Assembly: GCA_034638255.1 (NCBI GenBank)
Contig: JAWPGT010000006.1
Span: forward strand, 62,001 to 126,000
Direction: 5' to 3'
DNA length: 64,000 nucleotides
From: Coprinus comatus
Taxonomy: Eukaryota > Basidiomycota > Agaricomycetes > Agaricales > Agaricaceae
A program made the translations under genes and the position numbers. Below are positions 31,305 through 43,600 of this stretch, in pieces. Position 1 is the stretch's first letter. Each line of letters opens with the position of its first letter. Below the pieces are notes generated by a model. The model was not told where the DNA came from, did not search any database, and saw nothing but the letters and a program-made list of their open reading frames with translations.

Positions 31305-33616
31305 TCAGCTCCATAACCTTCCCAAAACACTTCCCCTAATTCCACTCCCGATCCCACCAAGTCCACCAACAGCCGCCGTCACTGGTCTCATAGGAGTCTT
31401 GTCATAAACATGTGGAGGAGGTTGGAGAAGTGCTTGGGCCGTCACTTCTCCTGAAGTTGGGTTATATGTGTATCTGTTAGCATGCATTCTTAAATGGGGT
31501 GCAGAGGATGATGGTAATATGGAAGATGAAGATGAAGATGAAGGAAGGAGGTCACGTTCATATCGAGATGTGCTCCTTGGTGACTCCGGCTCGCGTTGAC
31601 TATTTGTTTCTTCAAGAGAGGATATTGTTGACGCTGGAAGGGCTTCTCTAGCGGCTTTTAACTTGGACAAAATCTAATATTATATCAGATGCTGTGAAGA
31701 ATAAAGACCATAACGATTATACCTGTTCATATAGTTGAATTTCTCCTTCAAGGTGATCCCTAGCGAAGGAAGAGAGATCTTCGAGTTTTTGTTCGTGGTA
31801 TACTTCCATTTCGGCAGTTGTTGTGTTCAATACAGTTTCACAGCGGGCAGCAATATCAGCTTTAACCTGATTCTTGTTTAAGTTTTGGATTATATTTTCG
31901 TTAATTTATTCAAAACGTACGGGGTCAGAAGATTGGAGTGCGGCTCGATACCGTGAAAGCGTTGATTTGTGGGTCGTAATTATCGGCTCGTAAATTGCAT
32001 TTGGGTGAGCCATGGATTTGAGGGATTCATGGGTAGTTAAGAGGGTCCTTCTTGCCTATATCCCCTCTCGTTTACGTGGAAATTCGATTCTTAAAGAATG
32101 AAAAAACATACGTGATCGTCATAAAGGTCTGACACACTCTGCATCGTGTCACTCCATTTCTGCAGAGCCTTTGTTAAACGGAGACATTCTTGACAATTAT
32201 CACGCCAACACCAGGCTCCTTGGTTATTTGTAGCTTTTCCTTTCGTTCCGTGTTCTTCTGTATCCTCCCCCTCTTGTTCGGGTATGGTAGTTGCAACAGA
32301 TCCTCCTAGCCTATCTGTTATCATACCTAAAATTGCATACGCGAATGATCGTTCGGCTTTAGCCATTTCCAATCTTGCTTCTCTGGCCTTTGGGAATGCT
32401 TTATTACGCAACCATTGAATTGCTGTAGTCACAGATTCCAAATGCGCTTTGAATGCAGGAAGAATACGACCTGCGTCTTGTAAATCGAGATTAAAAGCTG
32501 GGTGATAAACATTTGAGTAGAATAAACTTGGCGTGTGTTTGTTGAATTTGGAAATGTTAGTGAGTTTTGGTAGAAGTAGATGCCACTCTGCCTCGTTATC
32601 ACAGCTTAGGAATGCTGTGAGGATTTCAGTGTATCGCACTACAGGATGTCCGATGAGTTTATTGATGTATCTTTCCAAATCACCTCTACGTGCTTCGATG
32701 AAATCTGCATTAAAACGGTTGGCATACTGTTTCTCTGGCAATGGAGGGAGAGCAATTCCGGGAAGTAACTTCGTCAGGGTAGTATGAAGGAGGACAAAGT
32801 GGGAGAATCGCCGATAAACGGTTATACGAGGTAATCTTTGTACCACCACTGGTGGTGATGGTGATGGTAATGTTCCTTCTTCGTCGCTGTCAGGAGTTTC
32901 GGCTGGGAAGACAGAAGTGATCGCATAAAGTGTGTAAGCGGCTGTGAGTATAGTCACGCGCTTTGAAGGCGAGTGGACCAGAACTGAGAATCCAGGAATT
33001 CTAGGCTTCCAAGCTGGTTGAGGGTCGATGTAGTGCTGTTCTTCAGTTTCGACAGATGATGGTTCAGCACCATTGAGAACATAGTCCTCAGCTCCACTAG
33101 TAACAAATGCCGAGAACCTATTCAGAGTTTTTCCACCAAGCAACGACTCCCTAAAATTTGGAAACCAGTCGCCAGTGTCCTGTCTCTCGAGTTTTGGTGC
33201 CGAAACGAAGTCTGCTGTGAACTCCAGAAATGTCAGTATTCATTCTAGCACAAAAACATTAATCGTGACATGCTTACAGTGTAATATGTGCGAGGTAATA
33301 AGCCAACCTGACTGTCCTTGATTGTCTTTACAAGACTCCAGCCATCGGGCAAGTATTCCCTGATAACAAAGATATCATCACCAGCATCTACAGTAAGCTC
33401 TCTGTACTCTTGTAGTCCATCAAACCTATAAAGCACTCGAGCTGCCCTTCCTTCTTCGCTGTATTCGTGCTCATCGTCCGAGAGAGCATCGAGGAATGCA
33501 TGGGACGAGTTGATGGCCGCGTCGAAGTCCATGACGTGGGAATATGTCCTCTGTTTGTTTATCTCCATTCTCGTATTCCTCGGTGATTTGAATTTTGCCA
33601 TCCTTATGGTTGACAT
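31305..33616 (-). CDS. SH3 and PX domain protein (sorting-nexin-9-like architecture)
   Basis: The order is an N-terminal SH3 domain (VLYRFDGLQEYRELTVDAGD, then DGWSLVKTIKD and VGLLPRTYY, about 33440-33290) and a PX domain (about 33010-32590). The PX domain carries YRRFSHFVLLHTTLTKL, the PLPEKQYANRF proline loop and RRGDLERYINKLIGHPVVRY. A long helical region follows, fitting a BAR-type dimerisation domain (about 32480-31680), then a Ser-rich tail ending VLGRLWS at 31305. The RRF and R-x3-L-x2-Y residues for phosphoinositide binding are present. Proteins of this layout bind endosomal or plasma-membrane phosphoinositides and act in endocytic traffic; that role is inferred from the family. Start taken at Met 33616; MDFDAAINSSHAF (about 33532) is an alternative. 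Confidence 0.85.
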
Positions 33617-34160
33617 TGTTGAACGTTTGAAGGTTGAAGCAATTTTGTTCGAGGTATATAAACACTTTACTAACCAACTTTATATTAAAGATCGGACTTA
33701 AAGGCACTAAATATGTGCTCTTGTATCCTCGTGGCACATCAAGTTCTACTGAATCACCAGAATAGAGATCTGGGCACTTGAGCCATGGGCATTGCTACGT
33801 CAGCTCCACCACGCGGTATTTTGGGCAAATCGTTGGTGAAAACACTGCTAGGTGAGAATAAGTGCTGGTTGGGCGAGATGCCAATCAGAAGTTGTGGTTA
33901 GGCTCTCTTATTTCTTGCGCACTTCAACTTTGCAATGGTCAGAACCTGCAATGAAGTATCCTAATAATCACAAATATTGGATGTTCTGTACTAGCATTAC
34001 GGTATTCTTATGTATATTATATTGAGATCAAATAATGAACCGTCGATTCGAGTGTTTTACAGAACATTGAAGGTGGAAACTATTCCATCAGAATGTAGAG
34101 ACAACCTGATTGTAAGTAATAGTGCATATGGTCCAAAACGCCCATTGTACATACCACAAA
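33617..34160. other. Intergenic region
   Basis: About 540 bp with the SH3-PX promoter and the 3' flank of F-box paralog A. Nothing else recognised. Confidence 0.4.
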
Positions 34161-35793
34161 CTAGTGGTACAAGTTAACATACCTCTCTGGGTAATCGGCC
34201 GCATTTCGAGGTTTAACTGCACCACACATAGGAGAGAAGGTATAAATATTGCCATCTCCGACCATGATGTTCCTACTAAAAACGTCTAGCACCCCAACAC
34301 GTGCATATGTTGATGAAATGCGTATGTATCTAGAGATTACGCAATGAACCGTTGGCTCCAGAGACGATTCAGACAACGCTCCAATTTTGAACAACAGTAA
34401 CCTCTGAGATCGGGGCATCCCGAGCCCTGTTTCTTCATCATATTCCTGGTCTTCCCCGATTATACCACCCAAGAAGCATTTGGAAGAAGGTGAATAGGCA
34501 ATCATTGGGGCGGAGAGACCCTTATAAACGTCATAGTTTATATGATCGTATTCACAGGTCCGGGTTCGGATGGATATTTTGTTGGAATCGGGATCAAGGT
34601 CGAGTATCACTACTAGGAAGCTTGGTGCATATTGGATTATACAATAAGATGTCGCCGAAAGAGGTTGGAGAAAGCCGTATGAGCCTTTATCCAGTTTTAC
34701 GGTGTGTCGTGCGTTTGCTGGAAGATTGCTTCCAAGTTTGTATGGAGTCCCAGAAGATAATGAGGTGACCGTAGGGTAATTGAAAAAGTGAAGTGTTGAA
34801 TCCGGCTCTACATTGCAAACTATGTGGAATGGGGTGTACCACCAATTCTTGACGCCATACCGTGGTATCTAAACCAGTCAATAAAAATGCCCCTGGATGA
34901 CATAAGAAAACATGACGCAGACTCACATCTACGCGGTCGCATATTATCTTCATTCCAGTTTCGATATGAATATGCCATAATGCAAAGTCGGGTCCCGATA
35001 CTCGCTACTTGGTTTCAAACACACATAATCGTGGCCTATTTCATGCACCTCATGTGTGGGCGGGTTAAGGAGGTGGTGTACATGCTGGAGTGCCATACCG
35101 AACGACTGAGATTGACGATCAAATTCGATTCCCAATATAGCTCTATAGTGGGTGAGAGTGACTCATAAACGTGTTTCTTCAACAGAGAATGACCTACAAG
35201 TCATGGATGGATCGCTGCCTATCATAGGCAATATATGCCAGTCGGAGGACTTCTTTAGCAACATCAACGTACCCTTTCACTTGAACTTTCGGGTCCGGAA
35301 ATTCGCAAGAAAATATTGGCTCCGGATTTTTTCCGATAAAACATTGCAGAATATTGCGCGGTTTAAGAATCAAAACATATGGATCCATGAACCAGAACTG
35401 GCAAAATTGTCCGTATGGAATAGGACGTTGTACGAGTTCATGTTGGAAACAATTTGACCAGACATCCTCCATGACTGACGACGACACTAGAATCCTTTCT
35501 AGTCTGGCTATAGGCGTGGTAATTGGATCAAGGTCAGGGATTGGACCTTCTGCATCCCAGAATACAGTAATCCAAAGGCTGCGTTCTTTGGATGCTTCAT
35601 GGAAGAGACGGCAGACCTTTGCATTAGTAAAGATAGAAAAAAAAACTTGAGACTTGCGACGTTATTTTTTAAAAAAAAAAGAAAAGATACACACAGTTCT
35701 GCAGCGAATGATATCAAGTACAGGAAGATAACCTATAACATTGACCCAAACATCGAAGGGAAGGGGATTAAACCCATGGTTTTGCGATGACAT
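34161..35793 (-). CDS. F-box protein, paralog A
   Basis: The start at 35793 gives MSSQNHGFNPLPFDVWVNVI, leading into an F-box (LPFDVWVNVIGYLPVLDIIR, then CRT and, after an intron with A/T runs, VCRLFHEASKERSLW). It continues with EGPIPDLDPITTPIARLERI, SSVMEDVWSNCFQHELVQ, MDPYVLILKPRNILQCFIGK and a C-terminal part (VILDLDPDSNKISIRTR; KCFLGGIIGEDQE; ARVGVLDVFSRNIMVGDGN) ending at 34161. It is closely similar to paralog B throughout. F-box proteins recruit substrates to SCF ubiquitin ligases; the C-terminal domain, possibly a propeller-like fold with a repeated LDVFS strand, would choose the target. Four introns or more; the internal exon joins around 35190-34620 are not all resolved. Confidence 0.72.
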
Positions 35794-36074
35794 CTGGATG
35801 CCGATGTGATCATGGTTGTCACACATGCCATTTCATGTCATCCGTGTTGTGTCAGGTGATCAGATATTCTGGTTTTCAGCAGATTTTCAGTTTGCAGCCC
35901 TTGCTCCCTCTTTTTTGTTTTGTTGGTGGAGCCCCTTTAAACATTTTCACTGCTTATTAGTATTACTGAAGCCGACAGCATTCAGACTGCTTCCAAGTTC
36001 ATTTACTGAGGACACGAAAATGAAGAAATAACGGACTCACAAGTTACAACTGATTTTATACTAACCAACGACTG

Positions 36075-37728
36075 TTATTTCGATTCAGCTCGAGGAACAA
36101 CTACACTACACACGGGTGAGAAGGTATAAAGATTATCATCTTCGACCATAATGCTTCTACTAAACACATCTAAAAGACCAATACTTGCATATGACGTCGG
36201 TGATATACATAAATGTCTTGATTCCTCATAATGCACTGTTGGTTCCGAAGATGACAACCCCCCTATTTTGAACAACAGTAACTTCTGGCATCGAGATGTT
36301 CTGAACCCATTCTCATCCTCATCTTGTGCCGAAATTGCGGCACCAAAGAAGCATTTGGAAGAAGGCGAATAGGCAGTCATAGGTGAGGAGATACTCTCAT
36401 AGACATCGAAACCTCTTCCAATCCAAATCTTTCTCCTGATGGATATTTTGTCGGAGTTGGGATCGAGGTCGAGTATCATTACTCGACCACAGAAGGTCTC
36501 CGGTCCGTGTTTAATTATAAAATAAGATGATGCCGAAAGATATTGGAGAAAACTGTATAAGTCATAGAATTTATCAATCTTTGTGGAATGTCGTGCGTTT
36601 GCTGGAAGATTGCGTCCAAGTTTGATTGGGGTCACAGATTGTCCGCAGGATGGTGGTGTGGTCGTAGGGAAATTGAAAAAGTGAAACGTTGAATCTGGAT
36701 ATATGTTGCATACTATGTGGAATGGGGTGTACCACCAATTCTTGACGTTATGCCGTGGTATCTAAACTAGTTGGTGAGTACGCTTCCGGGTAAAAAGTGA
36801 CATGATACAAAGCTCACATCTACAGGGTCACATATTATCTTGACGCCGCTTTCGATGTGAATATGCTCGTAAGTCAAAGTGGGGTTCTGATCCTCACTTC
36901 TTGGCTTCAAACATACATAGTGATGTCCTATCTCATCTACGTCATAGACGAAGGGATCGAGGAGGTGATGTACATGGTCGTGTTCTGTAGAGACTGATTG
37001 GAATTGATGATCAAAACGAAATGTCTTTATTACTCTGCAGTAAGAGAGGGGAAGAACATTTTTATCATTAATAAGTATTTCAAGTCAAGGATCACCTACA
37101 AGTCTTGGGTGGATCCCCCATTATTGGTGATATATGCCATACGGACAATCTCCCTAGCAATATCAACATATCCTTTCACTTGTACCTGGTCCGGAAAATC
37201 GTAACGAAATACTGGTTCCAGATTTTTATCCAGAAAACATTCAAGAATGTTGCTTTGTCTTTGGAGAATAAAAATACATGGATCCATGAGCCAATACTGG
37301 GATATTCCTTGTGGACAAGGACGTTGTACCAGATCGTGTTGAAAGGAATTAGACCAGACATCCTCCATGACCGATGAAGATACTAGGACTCTTTCTAGTC
37401 TGGCTATAGGTGTGGTAGTGGGATCAAGATCTGGAATTGGACCCTCTGCACCCCAGAATGCAGCAATCCAAATAGTGCGTTCTTTGGATGCATCATGGAA
37501 TAGACGACAGACCTAAAGGATAAAAGAAGGCTTTAGCAGACTAGTGACATAGACTCCTGAGATAAATATACGTACTGTCCTAAAGCGAATGATATCAAGT
37601 ACAGGAAGATAACCTATAATATTGACCCAAATATCGAAGGGAAGAGGATTAGGCTCATAGCTTTCCAATGGCATTGTAATTGGTATACTTCTCCAGGCCG
37701 GCGTCTCGTCTCCTTGACACTTGGCCAC
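36075..37728 (-). CDS. F-box protein, paralog B
   Basis: The start at 37728 (MAKCQGDETPAWRSIPITMP) or at the in-frame Met 37674 (MPLESYEPNPLPFDIW); the second matches paralog A better. The F-box is LPFDIWVNIIGYLPVLDIIR, then RFRT. Next are SSVMEDVWSNSFQHDLVQRP, YWLMDPCIFILQRQSNILEC, YVDIAREIVRMAY, and the last exon with ARHSTKIDKFYDLYSFLQYL, VMILDLDPNSDKISIRRK and YASIGLLDVFSRSIMVEDD, ending at 36075. It stands in tandem with paralog A, same strand, and is the product of a local duplication. Intron positions agree with A. Probably an SCF substrate adaptor; target unknown. Confidence 0.75.
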
Positions 37729-38230
37729 AACTTGTCCAAACCTTGTTGTATCAGGTGATCTCTGTATCAGATTGACCCCAGGAATTGGAATCAGATTGGA
37801 ATCATTGATCGATCTGACTTACTTCATTCTTCCTTCTTTTTCTTTTTTTGCTACTAGTAGATCCCAAGTCGATCATAACGTAGACTCCTAATAATAGTAG
37901 CACTACTCAAACAATCAGTACTCATTGATTCACTCGGTGGCAAGTACTACCCAGTACTGTGTACTAACCAAACTTGGCCGAAAATTGAAATAGTGATATA
38001 TCAATTACAATTTACAAAGTTATAAGGGAGCTTAACTCAATTAATTTTAGTAGACATCAGGGCACTGATGAATTACTTATAATCAGAACTTCCCTTTCAC
38101 ATCTCTAGATGCCTTTTAATCAAAGTATTTTCCATTTAGCCACACTAGTGGAAGAAAAAAAAGAAAGATGAAAAAAAAAAAGATGAAAAACATTTGAAAA
38201 GAATTTGTTCTTTAATACGTGCCCCATTTA
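37729..38230. other. Intergenic region
   Basis: About 500 bp between F-box paralogs B and C. It holds the promoter of B and an A-rich run at 38153-38188. No gene recognised. Confidence 0.4.
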
Positions 38231-40000
38231 TCAATCTTTAACTTTAGGAATAAATTTCACAACCAAATATCTTCCACGTTCTCCCTGTATTGCATAAAGC
38301 AACATTCTTCCACTAAATAGATCTACCGCTGCCATCCTCCATAATACAATCTCACCCCTAGTATTAATATTCGTAAGGAATGAGCTTTGAAACTGTTCCA
38401 ATTTGGTGGTCAAATCTGATGAATATGATAATCCTTCAATTTTTGAAAGTAGAAGAAAACGAGATGGGTTTTTTGATTCATTGGGATTATTCCAGGTTTC
38501 CACCAGCTCTGCACTGAATAAAGAATTTGAAAAGGGTGAGAGGCCATAGGATTGGTGAATGACACATATTCCCCACTGGCGGCGTCGGTTCCATATGAAT
38601 TTGTCATTAATGATGTTCACGGTTATAGATTCAGATTCAGATTCGAGGTTAAGGTCCAAAAAGTGGGCTTTCAGATGAGGTTGAGATTCAGATTTGACAA
38701 TAATGAGTATATAGGAAAGAGAAGATCGAGAATGGACATAATATTGTAGATGGGGTTCGTCCAACCTGACTATAATTCGTTTTACTGGAGCCGCTGGGAA
38801 AGAGTTGTTCTGTACTAGATTGGGGTGGCCTGCTGAGGTTGGATTTATTGAAGAAGATGATGAAGAAGTGGTAGGCCAATCGTAGAAGTGAAAGTGTCCT
38901 TTCAAGTCGGATTCTGTAATGATAATCAGGTGATGTGAAGTATATTGGATTGAATATAATGCTGATGCGTTCTGGAAAGCAAAGTTCTTAGACTAGCTCT
39001 ATGGGTCCACTTTAATATAATAACCACTCACATCATCTTGACCAATGCGGAACCTCATTTGATTTCCAGTCATGACGTGTATAACAATATAATCACCATA
39101 TCGTACTCGCGTGTTTCCGGTCGTAGCAAAGTCCATGGCCTGCAAAACTGTGCAGATTTTCATAATTACATAGCCATACTGAATAGTGAAAATGATGGGT
39201 ATTTTGTCCAGTGTTGATTTATCCCAGAGGTCATGACTACGATTTTTTACAATAAGTCCTTGGGACAATTCCTCATTGTGCTCTACAGACACAACTCGGA
39301 GTTCGCTAATAAAAAAGAATTTGATTGAATATGAGAATACCTGGCAGAAGTACTCACACCGTGCGTCGAACTACTCACAATCGAGGTACCTCACTGCTGG
39401 AGATATGTGCGTAATAAAAGGCCTGCTTATGGGGATCAACGTTTCCCGTGTGTTGTAAAGCTTGGGTATGTATTTGATAAGTGAAGATTGGCTCTGTTTC
39501 GTTTTCCAAAAAGAATTCTATGGCTTCAGGTTCGCTTAGTCTCACGTGCGAATGGATGATTACATATGGATTCATGAACCAGTATCGTTTAGGTCGTGGA
39601 AGTTTCGGTGGATTCATCAGACTGGTTGACTCGTCCTCGTTTGGTGGTAGGATCGGTGTTAATTCATATCCAGATGGGTTAGACCAGACATCGGCCATCT
39701 TCGATGCATATACAAGCATCTTCTCTAGCCGTACTATGGAAGTTGTATGCGGGTTGACATCAGGAATTGGGTGGTTTGCTTCCCAGTATACTTGTACCCA
39801 GATGGCACGCTCTTGAGAGACTGCCATTAATTGACGACAGACCTGTACCAGTTGTGCTTATCAGACAACGCAAAATTGAGAACAGAACTAGATTGGACGT
39901 ACAGCCCTACATCGAATGATACTTGGTGCAGGAAGATGACCCAGGATCTCAACCCATAACTCGTCAGGAAAAAGTGTTGGTAGTTCTTTGACGATAACAT
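38231..40000 (-). CDS. F-box protein, paralog C (start region with apparent frameshift)
   Basis: F-box: FPDELWVEILGHLPAPSIIR, then CRA, intron, VCRQLMAVSQERAIWVQVYW. Then MLVYASKMADVWSNPSGYEL, YWFMNPYVIIHSHVRLSEPE, FFLENETEPIFTYQ, a middle exon (39290-38999) and a last exon with HFHFYDWPTTSSS, AHFLDLNLESESESITV and MAAVDLFSGRMLLYAIQGE, ending at 38231. The F-box frame has no ATG. MLSSKNYQHF from the Met at 40000 joins it only if one T is added to the run at about 39970-39974. Paralog C is most similar to paralog D (same GYEL, YEWPTTSSS and DLFSGRMLL features) across num1, not to its neighbours A and B. Confidence 0.7.
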
Positions 40001-40660
40001 GATGATAGTCCACTGTTAGATATCGATATCGGTGAGACAATCATGTCGGAGTTTGGGGCTAATTTAAGTTACCTTCCCACCCAAAATTATATCAGACAAG
40101 GTGAATTCGTACTATACACAAGAAAACTATTTTCTGGAGGGATGTATCTTCTAGAAGGGCGGTGATGCCAGGACTTCAGTTCGAGGTGGTCACCCTGCTT
40201 GAAACCTGAATGCAATATAAATATCGCGCAGGTGGTGATTGGGTATTGTAAGCAAATTAACAACTCGAGAATATATGGCCGCTGAGGCAATTAGTAGCCA
40301 CTTAAGCTCATTTTTGTGGCTGATCTATAGCGTACATTATGAGAACTCGTATGTACTTGCAGTGACCCTTGAATCCAAGTAAGTATTTTGTAGTAGTGGA
40401 GCGTTTGATACTGATTGTCTGTCAGAACCCTTATGTTTTACTTATCCTGAGTGATAACCTGATAATAGTCTATAATGACCCCTGTAAAATCAATAAAAGT
40501 ATTGATAAACTTCTCTTCCTGAAGGCATGTCCGTGTTCCAAAGGGAGTAAATTATAATTAGGAGTATGTGGATGGCGTGGGAAAGATAGGTGTTGTTTGT
40601 TTATTGCAGGTTGATTGTTAGGCGCAGTCAGCCTTAGGCCATCACGGTTGGTGACCGGTC
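40001..40660. other. Intergenic region
   Basis: About 660 bp between divergent F-box C and num1, with the num1 promoter. No gene or repeat recognised. Confidence 0.4.
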
Positions 40661-43600
40661 ATGGCGTCTGCAGCAGATGTCTTCTCACCGCACCCGGCAG
40701 CGACAACGACAACGACAACAACAACAGCAGCTGACCTCAGATTTAGCCTCCATGCTCTCCTCGATGCCAAGGAAAAGCAACTCCAACAAGCTGGTACACT
40801 AGGCCAGCGGGTACTGGCACAACAGATGGAACTCGAGGAGAGGATACGACAGTTGCAGGAAATGGAAGTTGACAAGCCTGACGATGAAGAGGTCGACGAC
40901 GACGTGGTCGCTCGCTACAAAGAGCTGGCGGAGACAATTGTTACTTGGGATGCCGAGAACGCGCAGCTTTCGACTGCTTTTGGGGGAACCTCAAAGGTAT
41001 TTATTATCATTTTGTGTTTAAAACAGTGTATTCAACTGGTGTGGACAGCGATATGGAAAGGGAATGTCGCCTACAATGCCATTCACAGACCTCCCCCGCG
41101 AAGAACCAGAACGTAACAAGGCCGCCGGAACATCTGCTGCCCAGTCTAGACGCGCAAAAAATGCGGCTCATCGCGCTGATGATGTCGGTACGTCTGCATT
41201 CTAGCTTCCATGCGCTATTTATCTTTAATTTTATTCGCTTTTCGATGGTAGAATTTGCTTTCGAGATCGGCAGCGGCTTGTTGACTGAAGTCAGACGTCT
41301 ACAATCTCTTCTTGGTGAACGCGACAAAGCTATTCAAGACATGAAAGAGGAAAAGGATGACCTCGAGAAGTCCGTTGAAGCCCTAAGAACTGCCCTTCGT
41401 CAACAAGAACAAAGTGCTGGTACGTACTTACGCGTTCTGCATTCCTTCCCACCTTCATTTAATCAAATTTACCCCTTTCTAACCCCATTGTTTTCATAGA
41501 CAAATACAAAGAAGAAAACTGGAACCTCGAGGTAACACTCCAAGAACTTCGGAACCAACTCACAGACTCACAACAAACAACTACCCGACTTACCTCCGAA
41601 CTCTCAAAAGTAACTAAATCCCTTGCCACCACCCGCGATGTATCCGATCAAAACCAAAAGGAATCTGAACGGCTACAAACAATCATCAATGAACTCAAAG
41701 CTAAACACGAAACTGACATTGCTCAAGCTAGGAGACACGCCGCATCCCTAACACGAGATAAATCCGATCTTCAATCCGCAATTGATGCTCTCAAAGTTGA
41801 ACTTTCAAAGGTCAACCGTCGATTCCCCAAATATGGGTCGCCCGGAACTCCTGGTAATGGGAGTATCAGGGATTTCACTACTCCTGCAAATGAAACTGCC
41901 GATGATCTATTTGGCGGAACTGGTGGTGCTTCAACAAATAGAAGACGATATGATGCTTCGGGATTACTCTATCCACCTGGTGATACTTTTGCGAATGAAT
42001 ATATGGGAGAAGAGGACGATGAGTACCCTGAGAATTCACCGTTACGAAGGGGACCATTTGGGGGACATCCTAGCAACGAGATCGAAGCGCTACAACAGAG
42101 GCTGGCTCATGCTCAAAGACAAATAAATACTTTGAAGGGATCATTGAATAGAGAAAAACAATTGAGGATCAAGTTGGAGACTGGCTTAGTATCTTCTAGT
42201 GCTACGAGCAGTGATGGTCACGGAGACGGTGAAGAAGAAGTTGACGGAGGTCTAGATGACGACGAAGAGGAACAACAACATCAACAGAAAGTGAAGGGGA
42301 CCCAAGGAAGGCGTGGGACTCCTTTCAAAGTTGGAAATCTACGTGGTAGAGGTGGTAGAGGTGGTGGAAGAGGTAGAGGTGGATTTTCACTCATTCAAAG
42401 ATTGGGAATGGCAGTTTCAAGTCCGGCTTCTGAATTTAATGATGATGGTCAATTTTCGGATGAAGGAAGTAGGAGAAGTAGCTTGGATTCTAACACCCCA
42501 CCTGTTCCTCGAATTCCTCAGCAACATCATGGTCGTCAAACTAGTGAAGAGGCTGATGATGAAGAAGAAATGTTCTTTAATTCATCGTCGACCTCAATTC
42601 TTCAAAGATCACCTTCACCTGATGCTGCTTCATCAAATAGAACATCCGTCGCTTCTATAACTTCAGTTGAAGGAATGGATCCGGTTTTCGCTAACGTTCT
42701 TAAACGTTCAAATTCCAATTCTAACGGTAATAGTTCGCCATTACGTCATACATTACTTGGTCGACGTGGTTCAATATCAAGAAGAGGAATATTTGGTGCT
42801 GCAGGACCTAGAAGATCAAGAGGAGGATCATGGGGAGTTGCTAGACCTACTTCATTGGTTAATGAGAAAATGGAAGCATTAGCTGATGAATTAGGGTTGA
42901 GTATGATTGGTTCACCTTTGAAAGGATCTACTACCGCTGCTAATATCGATAATGTTATTGGAGAAGAGGATGATGAAGATTGGAGATTATTGAAAGCTGA
43001 ACAAGAGGAAGAAGAGAAGGAGGAGAAAGAGATTGAGGAAATTGAAATGAAGGAGGTTGGTTGTCAGACTGATTATGTAGAAGAAAAAGTGGAAGGTATT
43101 GTTCAAACTGAACCGGTTTATACTTCACATAATCTTCCACCTCCGAATACTTCTTCCTCTATGAATACTCTTGCTTCATCACATTCATTGGGTTCGAGCT
43201 TGGGATCTGGATCTAGTGATCAAACTTTAACTAGATCTTTCCTTTCTCGTCATCCTGCTTTCCAACAACCACAACTTCAACATCATGAACATGATGATTA
43301 TGATGATGGAGAAGAAACTGAAACTGGTGGAAATGGATTAACTACTCCAAGTGTTGTTTCATTCATGACTGCTAATGGTGGTGGTAGTGGATTAACAAGT
43401 AGTGCAAGTAGTATTCGAGGTGTTGGAGGTAGAAGAAGTGGTGGTGGTGGTGGAACCACAACTGAAGGTGATGATGATGATTTCCATTCGATTATGACTG
43501 TTTCAGAGAATGAGTATGGGAATTATGGATCTTCATCTTCTGGAGAGGTTTCACCTGTTGGGGATATGGTAGAGGAAGAGGATACACAGAGGAGAATAGC

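Noticed and set aside
35816..36031. 71-codon plus-strand frame between F-box A and B
   Set aside because: Short, no family, lies in the upstream region of F-box A.
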